64,000 bases of DNA from Druceiella hillmani (taxonomy: Eukaryota; Arthropoda; Insecta; Lepidoptera; Hepialidae). The notes below the pieces were generated by a model. The model did not search any database and was not told the origin of the DNA. It saw nothing but the letters and a program-made list of their open reading frames with translations. The stretch covers positions 37,962,501 to 38,026,500 of the forward strand of contig JAYKKI010000007.1 in NCBI GenBank assembly GCA_039881145.1, given 5' to 3'. This document shows positions 35,568 through 46,684 of this stretch, piece after piece. The number at the start of each line of letters is the position of its first letter. Position 1 is the first letter of the stretch. The position numbers were made by a program, and so were the translations under genes.

Positions 35568-38110
35568 ATAAACGAACTTGTTTTAACAATAATAGATGTA
35601 AGAACACATACCAACAATGGACGTAAACCACATTTTACCAATAATGGACGTAACCAAGTTTTTAACAATAATAAACGTAAGAAAACATTAGCATTATCAA
35701 GACCTCGGAAAATTATTAACTCCATCATCCGTGAAGATTTAAATGAAAATAATAGTGGTGATTTTACTCTAGAACTCAAAAATTATCAAGCCGCATGGCC
35801 AGGTAGGACGAAATATGTATATTTTTTTTCAATAAAATTATACGAAAAATCAAGTATAAAAGCGTATCGTCACATTCGTCCATTTACACGATACATTTTT
35901 AATGTATTCAGTTTCGCCTTTCTGTTAAATCTGCATTTTTAAAAAATAAATAATAAAGAATAAAAATATTTGTATATATGAATATAAAAAGTAAGTATAT
36001 AAAAGCGGGTGTATATTCTAATAATTTTCCTTTGCTTAATAACACATGCTGGCTTAATTGATATCAAGTGATCTTTAGTATATAATAACCTTGCTCATTT
36101 TATAGTTATTGACCTATTAGCCTATTCAATTTATTTTGATAATATTAATTGACATAATATCCTGTTTGCTGCAGTGTCCCTTCTTGAATCTGGCTCTCAG
36201 TATACTGTTGGAGATTTATCTTTTGACCTAGTCAATAATTCATATATCGTAAAACGCACAGAAATTACCAATGAGGAGCTGAAATCTGATATCCCCTACA
36301 GCGAACTTGCCCTTGCTATCACTCCAATTCTATCACCAGCTGTTTCGTTTACTACTTCTTCCGTACATAGACCGTTTTAAAATGATTCTTGTGTACATCC
36401 AGATTGTTTTACTTCGACACCAGAACCGACTCAAAATGATAATGACAACTATCCATAGCCGAATTCTGTTGCATGTAGCGATATTCAATCAATTAATTCG
36501 ATGAGTGAATCAGCTGCATATGGGTCCAGTGAAATTTTTTCACCCTTCGCTTCGAGAAATAGGAAAAGAAAGTATGCTATAAGGAAGGATAACGGAGTAC
36601 TGAGCGAAAGATTTCAGAAAGAACGGGCGGATATGAAACGTAAGCGTTTAAAAAAATTAGGCTTAGAATACAACAGTTGTGACGGTAAGCTACGGCAGAC
36701 ATATTGGCTTGGAAGCTTAAAATGTTCTAAGTCAAATAATGTTTGACAAATTGGTGATCAATTCAAACAATGGGAAGTTCTTGTAAATCATGTAAAGAAA
36801 ATATAGAAACGTAGAAGTGTACCCGACCACGAGTCACGTTGGTCCTTTACATATATTTATCATTTACCTGTTGTTAACAGAGATGGTGCTATGGAACTTA
36901 TTGCAGATAGTGTACAGCAACGAATTTGTAAGATGACATTTTAGTGATTTCCTCTGTAAGTAAAAAAGTAATCCAGATCGCCGTACAAAAACATTCTGTT
37001 GAGGAGACATGTACTGACCAGAGAGATTAACACAGTAATCATCCTATTATTATCAATGCTGCCACGATAAAGAGTACAACTGACCATGTAAAACTATTTA
37101 AGCCAGTAGAGTCATATTATTTTTGTAGAAAGACAAACAATCTTCACTCAAATGGATCACTCACATTAAGCTGAAGTATACTATGTGCAATGAATGATTT
37201 AAGTAAATATTTTACGAAGCGCAACAATTTGCAAGTATATAGTGATATTGTCAGTAAGAAATTTAATCTTATATTCCATAAACACAAAAAAGATTTATGT
37301 GATACCTGCCATACCTTTAAAAAGGAAGTTGAACCAAGCTATGACATAAAATTGGAATATGCGTAATATATATATGTAATATACGAAACGAAAATTTAGC
37401 ACGCTCGCTCAAAGAAAAAGACAAAGAACAAGCTAGACTCAATAATGATCAGATACTTTGCGCCTATCATGACATGGAAAAAGCATGCTACGACTAAACA
37501 TGTTATGTTTACTATAAAACGAAATTGAAATTATACAGTTCCACAGTTTTTGATATTGATAAATCGCAGGGATGTTCTTACATATGTAACAAAATCCTTG
37601 GTTGAACAGCTTGGCAAAATTTATCCAAACGAAATTGGTAGTTTTGTCCATGATCAATTAAAAATAAACCAACAGAAGGCTATCGTAATTCTCGTTTTTG
37701 GTCTGATAATTACGCAAGCTAAAATATAAATGGGACGGTTTTTTCATCTACTGATACGCTTCTAAAACTTTCAGTGTAGATATTAAACATATATTTTTAG
37801 AGAAAGAGCATAAGCAATTAGGAGTGGACAGCGTCCACGCTACGATCTAAAAGGCTGCTAAAACTAAAACGATTTACACAACAAATGAATGGAATGCATT
37901 GACTAGATGGTCGAAACAAAAAAGAGACGCATAAAGGTAACTAAAGTCAATCAAGATATGATATTCGGTTTTTAAAAAATGCAAAATTCCTCTCGATATA
38001 AATGGAAAAAGACCACCAATGGTGACCAAGCAGAGTTGTCCAAAGTATATAACAGTGAATCACAACATACCTGACTGCTTAAAAATTAGGTATCCTTTGG
38101 CTAAATAGCT
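35568..38110 (+). pseudogene. Decayed transposase-like protein (DUF7869-type family) with an intron
   Basis: Segment 1 (35,568-35,802) encodes an Asn/Arg-rich stretch with imperfect NNGR repeats, then LSRPRKIINSIIREDLNEN and FTLELKNYQAAWP. It has no in-frame ATG. Joined across the intron it continues VSLLESGSQYTVGDLSFDL and ELKSDIPYSELALAI, then, after two stops in the same frame (36,378 and about 36,453), SRNRKRKYAIRKDN and ERFQKERADMKRKRLKKL (basic, possible nuclear or DNA-binding region). After 36,746 the reading is broken, but pieces remain in order: PDHESRWSFTYIYHLPVVN, DHVKLFKPVESYYFCRK, NDLSKYFTKRNNLQVYSD, KKFNLIFHKHKKDLCDTC, SDN at about 37,700, and EKEHKQLGVDSVHA. The HV...PVESYY, FNL-x-F...KKD-x-C-x-x-C, SDN and H-x-x-x-x-x-DSVH blocks are what I recall from a large insect family of uncharacterised, probably transposon-encoded proteins with the DUF7869 label. 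The order is seen; the family assignment is from memory. Confidence 0.7.
35803..36174 (+). other. Candidate spliceosomal intron in the transposase-like pseudogene
   Basis: The donor CAG/GTAGGA (35,802/35,803) and acceptor gtttgctgcag/TGTCC (36,174/36,175) bound 372 AT-rich bases. Removing them joins two open segments in frame (phase 1) as AAWP-VSLLES. Without removal the upstream frame stops at about 35,941. Confidence 0.6.
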
Positions 38111-38114
38111 ACCT

Positions 38115-39825
38115 GAATTAATCATTAACTTTACCAAACTAAATCGTGAACATGTTAATATTAATAACCATCTAATTTACTTGTGTATTAATATTAACAA
38201 CTTTCTAAGTTTCTGTCCCATTAATATTACTAAGTGTCTAAGTTACTATATTGCTATATAATAAGAGTCTATCCTAATAAACTTTTCAGAGACGTAAATA
38301 AATCTTGAATTTAAAAAACTATAACGTTTAGAATCATCACTTTAGTTTTCCCACAATCTCTAGATATACGTGTGGTAACTCAGTTTTTTACATATTTCGA
38401 TTTTCGCAGTTCTGTAAATGGGCGAACGGAGAAGGGATACGTTTTTCGTGGACATTTTCAACAATATTTTAATACCATCTGACACAACATTCAGAAAAAA
38501 TCCTGAAAATAATTTATGAATTCTTATATTTTCCATTGTATAAATAAAATACGAAAAATTAATTCAATTACTTCATGGAACATCTTAAAAAAATCATATC
38601 AATATTATCGGTGTTAACTTTAAGATACTATTATTAAGACACACTTTATCGAGTTTTAAGTTTCTATTTCATATGGACTCTAAGAATAAAGATTGTGATA
38701 GACAGATAGAGAGAGGGAACACTTTAGTAATTTTATTCGATTTCAGTTTTTTCTTTGCTTTACGAATCTCTAAAAATTAATATAATCAGCCCTTCTCACG
38801 AAAACTTTCATATTATATTGAAATAGTCACGTTAAACCGCAAAGAAAAATGAATATTTTCTATTGCCATTTAGTAATTAACTTTGGAAATTTAGTAATTA
38901 ACTTTATATAAAATATGTAAAGTTAATTAATGAATGTCCCTCTGCTGAATTATATCTTTTTTCTCTTTTTAAACATCCCGTTATTCATAATTACTGATTG
39001 TAAAGTTAAAATGAAATAATTGTCTTCTACCTGTAGAACGATGTTAGAAAAAAGTAATAAAATAATTTTAAATAAATATGAAATTATCATAAATGTATTC
39101 ATAGTTTCCCAGAAAATACTTGAGCTCTCAATATTGCCTTGCTATCTGATAATGAAACTGAATATTTCTTCAAAAGTAAGCCAGGCTTATTACTCACTAA
39201 TCTTTTCCATTTAGATCTCTTCTATATAGCTATATCAATGTTAATTATATTTTCTTACAACACTTGTCTGGCTCTCTATCTACTGTACCTTTTACGAATA
39301 AATTTAAAAGTGGTGTTTTCTCCTAAATTATTTGAAATACCAAAATTAATATTTAACGGGTAACACCTGTTACGAAGTTAAACTTATTTGCCATTCTTAA
39401 GTTTAAAATTCTTTGTCCAATTTTTTTTACGTAGTTTTAAAAGAGCAAGAGTATTCTACGTATTTAAACATGACAAAAATAGATAGAATTCAAATAATTT
39501 TATCCCTCGTAACTTTCATTTGATTAATTTTAAATATCATCATTCTAATATTTTCATATTTTTTTATTTAATATTTACGTACGCAAATTCGACTCATGAT
39601 ACATAAATAAATAATAAATTATTAATAAATCACGAGAAAAATATTTTAGTTACTAACAATAAAAGAACGTAATGTTACTAAAAAGTAAGAAATTGTTATT
39701 TGCCCATATTTTCAGGATTAAATATTTCTGTGAGTGACAAAACACTTCTAAGGACCTTTGAACTTTCATATGATAAATACAGTAAGGCACATGTTCAAAA
39801 TATCCTGTGCTTTTATAGTATAGAT
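38115..39825. other. AT-rich non-coding DNA, no gene seen
   Basis: Contains a two-copy repeat of atttagtaattaacttt (38,868 and 38,889), followed by a partial inverted copy (aaagttaatta, about 38,919). A 'gatagacagatagagagagg' run at about 38,697 may be a remnant of the CTGTCCGTC-type family on the minus strand. Overlapping open frames at 39,020-39,363 have no recognisable motif. Confidence 0.5.
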
Positions 39826-39829
39826 ACGT

Positions 39830-40010
39830 AAAGGGCTTGCAAAGATAAATTGATTTTCAAATACAAAGTGTCAACATCAATCATAAAATATAAACAAACT
39901 TTCGCAGCTATACGACAGGAAACTTTTATAAAGCTCTAATTCTCCAGGGCAACATCTGTTGCCTGGTCGGAGGAAGGTTTAATCAGATGTAAAGTGACGT
40001 TTGTAGAAAC
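39830..40010 (-). repeat. Dispersed repeat family R3, inverted copy
   Basis: On the minus strand: 'ccaggcaacagatgttgccc', 'agctttataaaagtttcc', 'tagctgcgaaagtttg', 'attttatgattgatgttga', 'cactttgtatttgaaa'. It matches 3,700-3,830 block for block. This is the clearest copy of the family in the window. Confidence 0.7.
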
Positions 40011-40014
40011 TCTC

Positions 40015-40995
40015 TTTTTTAAATGCTGTAAATGTCAAAAGTAATCATTTTAACTATGCTTTTAACCATAGTTTTTTGCATGTTAAAAAGATTTCTCCTT
40101 ATAATTGATTTCGAATATTTTCTTTTCTCACATCGTGTTCAGTATAATTAATATCATTGTTATTAATTGAACATGTTTAATATTCAATTTATACATTTTT
40201 TTAATATTTATTTTCTTGTTCTGTATTTACAGCAATATTAACATTAAAGATAGCTAAATTTATAAAAATGGCTATTTAATGAGTTAATGTCTAATAAATG
40301 CCTAAAAAACTCACGTGGTTGCACGTTAGTTTGCAAAAATATGCAGAAAAAGTTAAAGTGGGTAATAATTTACTAAACTGAATTAAAAAAAATATTTATT
40401 ATTCAAATTGAAAGATACATCTCTTCAGAGCTTGCTTAAATAAATATGATTTGATCTTATATTTTTGATAGCGATATAAGCATACGAGGGAAAAATCGTT
40501 TTACACTATCGTTTCACATTTTCATTCTCTCCTTTAATTAAGATTAATAACAATTTTATCACAGCAAAACACGTTTTAGCGAAAAATGTTCCCAGGAAGA
40601 TATCCTCTTTCAAGACGACGAAAACGACAAGTACTTTGGCTAAAAATGTTGATTTTACGCTACTCAATACATTATGAAACCTATTAGTTCACACTAATTA
40701 TTCACAGTTTATTTATGGTTATTAATTTATTTTCCATTTCCACTTTAATAAATAATTTTACAAATAGCTCAAAGCAAATTAAAAATACATGTATATTACT
40801 GAATTACAAATCTCTTTGGATTCAGGTAACAAATTAAGTAACTCATTCAGGTTATTGCAAATGAAGGTAAATGCAGTTACAAATATTTCCATTAAAAATT
40901 CTATGGGAATAAATTCTGCGTATTTTATGAGACTTATTTTCCAAAATATACTTCTTACGTAATGAACAAAAGTCTCAGTTTATTAAAATGGTATC
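40015..40995. other. AT-rich non-coding DNA, no gene seen
   Basis: Nothing recognised. Confidence 0.55.
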
Positions 40996-40999
40996 AACG

Positions 41000-41100
41000 T
41001 TAGTCTGTCAACAGCGTTATGCTTCACTGCACTCTCGCATACTTACCGTTTGATCTGCTGATTGTCCAAGTGTCATCACTCTAGTTTCGGCGCGAACAAA
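41000..41100 (-). repeat. Short dispersed element, copy 1 (shared with 44,000)
   Basis: The blocks 'tgatctgctgattg', 'ctgcactctcgcatac' and 'tttcggcg' correspond, in order, to 'tgatctgatgatcg', 'tgcagcgctcttgtatac' and 'gttcggcg' at 44,015-44,085. It may be a SINE relic on the minus strand or a further Tc1-like segment. Confidence 0.35.
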
Positions 41101-41510
41101 CAAAGGATCAAGCTATTCGATGCCCAGCGGTGAATAAAGGTCCTCTGGTGGGCAAGTATGCCCCTATTTCAACCACCTTAAGGCTTTTAATGGTTTTGGT
41201 GCTAGCCATCACTTGTCGAACTTCCTGAAGTTTGATTTTTACCTCAAAAAGTGGAAATGTGGTTTCTTAAAGCACTTATCATAATATATTTGTCGTCGTT
41301 TTCTGTTGTTACTTTTTTGCGACCTTGTCCTTTACGTCTTGTAATTTCTCCAGTCTGCCAGCAACGTTTATCATTGAGGAAAATCACAGACTGGGAAATT
41401 CGTAATATTTGGGCCAATTCATTGTAAGTGCAACCATTTTCAATTACAGTTACAGCTTTCGACACTTGGACAACTCTTGCAGCGTTGCCCAAGTGAAGTC
41501 TGACATTATC
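41035..41510 (-). pseudogene. Tc1-like transposase, N-terminal fragment
   Basis: From 41,492 downward the minus strand encodes a helix-turn-helix-like region: AVTVIENGCTYNELAQIL, RISQSVIFLNDKRC, then WQTGEITRRKGQGRKKVT with TENDDKYIMISALRN. The TG-x-x-x-RRKGQGRKK-x-T-x-x-x-D-x-x-I-x-x-x-x-LRN wording is the linker between the two DNA-binding subdomains of Tc1-type transposases. After a frame shift near 41,245 it continues EVKIKLQEVRQVMASTKTI and LPTRGPLFTAGHRIA, where Tc1 proteins have V-S-x-x-T-I-x-R-R-L and P-L-L-T-x-x-H-R. It then stops; the DD[E/D] catalytic part is absent. Such proteins catalyse cut-and-paste transposition at TA sites; this one cannot. No terminal inverted repeats were found. 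Confidence 0.8.
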
Positions 41511-41514
41511 ACTT

Positions 41515-42795
41515 AAATTTATAAATAATGTTTCATTAACGCAATTATTACGAATTTTTGAGAAAAGCTATAAAAATAAAGTGTTTGTTGAAAAATTTTG
41601 TATACTAATGAATTTTGAATATTATACGCAATAAAGAAATTAATAGATAACGAAAAGGAAAACCAAATGGAAGCCGTAAATAAATTAAACCATAATCCTA
41701 TTTTTTTCAAATCACGTGTACTCATATAGATGGCCAGTGCGAAAAGACAAAAAAAAATTATGTAATTCTATTTTTTTTGCTTTCCTCTAAATATTTTCAT
41801 GAGTAATTGTAAGTAACTTAATTTACAAATTAATATTAAAATTTGACTTAACACACATAACAATTTTATTTTATAGTTAATCATATGTGTTAATGAAGTA
41901 CAGTAGTCCCAAAAGTTACTATGCCAATAAAAAAGTTTAGTTCACCTTTAATGAGCTACAAATTATACGATATAGCACAATTTTATAAATGTGTATATCA
42001 GCTATATACTTACTAAAAACTTTAGGTATATTTACGTACACACATACATAAAAACATACAAGGAACAAATAATCAGTTATTTATTCTTATATTTTTAAAC
42101 ATTATGGGAATATCTTCGAGAAAAGATAAGAATCAGAGACAATTGAAACTATTTATATTTGTGCAGCAATTATAGGTATCCAATTAAGTAATTGGTTACA
42201 TGAAATTTACACAAATCGAAATGCAATATATAATCTATGCATCCAAAAGATTTCCATTCACTACATATATGAAGAGATGTCGCATAAAATATAGAAAGCA
42301 ACAGCTGTCTTATGCTTTTAGGAAGTTATTATACAGTAACAAATTAATAGAAATCGAGTTCATTGTTAACGTCAAATAATCAGTTAAAAAACTATTCTGT
42401 GTTACCTGTACGAAAATTTAATTCATATGGCAACGGAATACCTATTAAACGGGTAACAAAACGGCAACAAAATGTTTAGAATGCTTAGGTAATGGACCAC
42501 TGTTCCCCAATACTCATGAATTGCATAGGTCTTCAATGTTGATTAAGTAAAGAAAATTTTGTAAATTTTGAAACAAAATGGAAAATATGCTTGTATTGTC
42601 CATTCACTCAATTGTTTTCACACCATTATTAGTTGAAATACGAAAAATCCTTGAATTTCTGAAATATATATACACACACAAGAGATACGGTAATCGTCTA
42701 TTTTTTATAATATGTTACGTAGAAAATATATAATATATTTCAATTTAATGATGAAATTACGCTATTTGTCGATGTTTATGAAAAGGGAATGTATT
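41515..42795. other. AT-rich non-coding DNA, no gene seen
   Basis: Nothing recognised. Confidence 0.55.
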
Positions 42796-42796
42796 C

Positions 42797-42798
<2 letters not shown>

Positions 42799-42873
<75 letters not shown>
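42799..42873. repeat. (TA)n microsatellite, 75 bp
   Basis: One uninterrupted alternating AT tract, the longest in the window. Open frames on both strands across it are repeat artefacts. Confidence 0.97.
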
Positions 42874-42876
<3 letters not shown>

Positions 42877-42879
42877 GTA

Positions 42880-43975
42880 ATATGTTTATATTTAATAGTA
42901 TCTAATTGTAAATAATTGTGAATAATTTCCATTATCCACCGTTTAACAATGTTTAGCATAAACCAATACAAACCAGTCAAACACGTGCACCGAAGATTCT
43001 GTAGCATGAAAGAAATAAAACGTTATTACTCACTATAATATACAGTATTAAAAACAACTCAAGGAATATAGTTGCATTAAAACACGTAAATATTATCTGC
43101 AGCTTTAGCAATGCCGTTAACAAGAGTATTATCGATTAAGTTAAACTATGAAAACTTGACCTGTGGAATGTCGAATTATACCATTTTATCCAATTATTGT
43201 TAACTAAATTCGACTCGTGGCTTCGCTAAAGGGGTAAAGTTAAAAATGGTGGCATAATAAAAATGTTATTAGTAAATTTATGAATACATACATATGTTAG
43301 TTACTATGTCGTATCCATAACGGGGTATTTTTTCAACAACGAAAATATAAATAAATCCCAACCCGGGATGTAAAATCCTAAGTAATCTTTGTGACCGAGT
43401 TTAGTTTTGTGAAACATTTTATGGAAATCGGTTAAGTGTGAGAACGAAAAAAAAATTAACCACTAATTTTATTCATTTATAAATATATTCATTTATAGAT
43501 ATAAATATTATTTCATTTTACTTAATAACATTAAAACTTTAATTTCTGTTAATCTAAATACTTAAAATTTATCATGACACTAATTATTTAATCAAAGAAA
43601 ATAAACAGAGAGAATCCAATCATCAAACGAAATTTATATCCAATAAAACCGTTTTTATCTTCAACTGTTTGCATACCTATGCTAGTAAGAGATGAATGTG
43701 TAAAGGGACAAAGAAACAGCAAGGTAAGAAAAAGTAAATAAGGGCTTCGATGTGTAAACTATAAAAAAAATTCTAAATTGTTTTCACACTCTAACAAAAG
43801 ACCTTGGTCCACGTTTAAATATATTACATTTCTAACTAATAAAAACTATCTACCACCCGCAGCATTAAACTATACTGTCCCAACATCGATATCTCTTTAT
43901 ATTTCACGCAACTTATTTAACCCATTTATCTGAGATATATCTCACACATTATCTGAGGAAAGTGGTCGTTTTCCG
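42880..43975. other. AT-rich non-coding DNA, no gene seen
   Basis: Nothing recognised apart from a 14-bp palindrome tgagatatatctca at about 43,932. Confidence 0.55.
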
Positions 43976-43994
43976 TCCGAACCGTAACTACTTT

Positions 43995-44095
43995 TCCGAA
44001 TATGGAGCTTGGCACCCTGCAGCGCTCTTGTATACGTCTCCTAAGCCGCTTGATCTGATGATCGCGCCACCGAGTTCGGCGTATTTATCGTTAAC
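43995..44095 (-). repeat. Short dispersed element, copy 2; possible SINE relic
   Basis: Minus strand: 'gaactcggtggcgcgatcat', 'cagatcaagcggctta', 'gagcgctgcagggtgccaag'. The 'ctcggtggcgcgat' part resembles the start and A box of a tRNA-derived SINE. A B box is not clear. Counterpart at 41,000-41,100. Confidence 0.3.
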
Positions 44096-44099
44096 GATT

Positions 44100-45835
44100 T
44101 AGGTATTGCTGGATATGCGTTAGAAGAATATTATGTTCGTATGGGGTTCTTGTGGTCGTTTATGTGGCTTATTGTATATCTAAAGGAATATAGTAAAGCA
44201 TATTATGTAATTTATGGATATTTATGTGAAAACTACACTATTAAAATAATCATTATTCAAAATTAGGTCTCGTATCAAAATGAGAGAGAAAATAAAAAGT
44301 AGTGAAAAATATTAAAGATATCTCATTATCTTAATAACTCTGCAAATTTTATTATTAAGCCATGTTAAAAGAATTTTCGCTTAAATTTTCAAGGAAGTAA
44401 AATGACTTTAAATCAAATTTTATTTATTCCCATAATAGAAATCGATCGTATAACAAATGTGCCAAAAACACATTAATACTTTACCAAACATACTTCTTAA
44501 TAAGTTATTTTACGTATTTGTTTACAATGATTTTATTGCTACTTTATCGTGTCAGCCATTTCCTTACTTCATAATATTCGTTAGACGATCGATTATGAAA
44601 TGCTACATTAACAAATAATATTATATATTTTTAGTGAAATCGTATTTTAATTTTGAACTTGCATTTTAATATTGTAAGTAATAAACTTTTTTATTTGTGC
44701 GTTTCACTCATCAGATTATTTTCTCCATAAAACATCATATAGCTTTTGTGTGAATATTTTTTCTAGTTGCTGCAGTAGCTTTTGCTCTAGCCTAGACTTG
44801 ATTGACTGAAACAAATTAATATTGTAGTTTATTCGCTTAATGTGACGTCGAAGAAAAAATCAATAAAATAAAATAATGAAATGTTCAAAAGTTCGCCACT
44901 ATTTAAGATTTTCTCTTAATAACAGTACTAATAAGACTTCAGGAGAATGCATATGATTAAGTTATTTCCGCGGACTAGCTTTTAATTTACGCAACAACAC
45001 AGCAAACACCTAGATCCTTTATCAATAAACGTTGAAGAAAACTTGGAGTTTTAATATTTTCAATCCATGTTGTGCTTTTAATTTCTCAAAGTTTTCATAA
45101 TTCTGTTACATTTCCCTGCAGAAAATAAATTTTATTTCATGTTCTTTGTTAGTTGGACGGTAATTTGTTTATTTCATATCCGATATGTAATTTGATTAAT
45201 GTAATTTAATAGGACTTATTTTTAAATGGGTTTTTGTACTGTCTTTGGTATAATTAATTTTGGTATAATTATTTATATTAAACTTATATAGATCTATCTT
45301 TGACTTCACTTCGTTATTAAGAGATATTTTTGACGACTGGTCTATTATAAAATCAGTTGATAACTTTGCTAGTTTTAGGAACGTAGAACACATTAATAAA
45401 ATCTCAAGATCCCATAAAGTTCAAAGCTTTGATATTTTTCCAAAAATTAATTAATATTAAAGATTTTGAAGCCCGGAGAAAAACTTTATGGCTCTGAAAG
45501 GTGTGTTCCATATAAATGGCTTTATATTACGTGAATAAACGTGTTAAAGCTTTTCTAACGTTGGTTTCTAAATTTGCTGTGTTTTAACTATCACTGATTA
45601 TTTCGCAAGAGACATGTTCAATTATATTTTAACTTCATTGAAATACACCACAAAACGCAAAAGGAATATCGCATAAATTTTCTTCCTTAAATTCCACAAT
45701 GGAGTAATTAGTTTGAAATAAAAATATATATTCTGTCATTAATTATGATATGAATATTTTTGGTTAAAAGAAAAATTAACCACAAACGATTATTACTCAA
45801 TGCAAAGACATTTATATTAACAAATTCCAAATTAA
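44100..45835. other. AT-rich non-coding DNA, no gene seen
   Basis: Nothing recognised. Confidence 0.55.
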
Positions 45836-45839
45836 TAAC

Positions 45840-46680
45840 AATGTTCTGGCTCCTTTCAAATTATTTTCGCTAAAAATGGAACAGAAGGGAATTAAATGTG
45901 AATTCGTATTCATTAAAGCGTATATCAGGTTTACATACAAGCAAGCGTGAGGGGAAGCTCGTAGTTATGAGTGTTTATTTGGAAAGAGGCGAGCACCTTC
46001 CCGTTTACATATTTCGAATGAAAAGCCTTCTACACACATAATTACGTTCAAAGATAAAAAGGCGCCCCCCCCCCCCCCACAAAACGCCAGGGATATTACT
46101 AGCGCATATATTTATTTGAATTAATCTCTCCCCGCCCCCTCTAATAAATATTCAAATTTATCTTCCTTAATTCAGTTTTGTTTGTATTTCAAATAAATTA
46201 TCTTAATCCTTATTTGCTCAACTCTTTAGCGTTCAGCGTTACATCCGGGCTTTGCTCTCCAATTTAATCGTTTCAGACGGTTAGCTCCAAATCCAACGCG
46301 CGGCATAAATAACGTCTTGAAATAAATGATTTCACTCATTTAGCGATTTATTTGCCAAGGTTTTTAAGCAAAGAGACAATTTTAAAGCGATGGAGTAAAC
46401 AGAGAGGCCGGGGGAAGCGAGGCGGCGAGGGTGGATTCTCCCCTAAAATGGAAAGGGCCCTTTAATATCGTGAAATCGATTAGTGAACGTGTTTTGTGGT
46501 TTTACCAAATTTGTGATTACAATTTAGAATCATTTAGGCGACTGGAACTCTTGTGGGTTTGTGTCGTGTGTCCTTTGATTGGCGGCCGATGGGAGGGAGC
46601 TTTTGTCATGTTTCACGAGAAAGGCAAATTAAGTGGTCTTTGTAAATTTACTGGCCTGTCTGTTTAACATCATATCCTTG
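45840..46680. promoter_or_regulatory. GC-richer single-copy island, candidate conserved regulatory DNA
   Basis: Unlike its surroundings this 0.8-kb stretch has many GC-rich words (gcgaggcggcgaggg, ccccgccccct, caacgcgcggc) mixed with homeodomain-type AT cores (aatttaatcg, gcgatttatttg, aaatcgattag). It contains a C14 run and matches no repeat in the window. A 78-codon plus-strand open frame (46,431-46,667) is present but shows no recognised motif. It may be an enhancer, a promoter or the edge of an untranslated exon. Confidence 0.3.
46065..46078. repeat. C14 homopolymer
   Basis: Fourteen consecutive C. Such runs are rare in AT-rich genomes and prone to length error. Confidence 0.95.
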
Positions 46681-46684
46681 TTAG

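Noticed and set aside
35339..35779. 146-codon minus-strand open frame, the longest in the window
   Set aside because: It runs antisense to the spliced, family-like plus-strand frame and over its GC-rich leader. It has Leu/Arg-rich wording without motifs and is best explained as a shadow.
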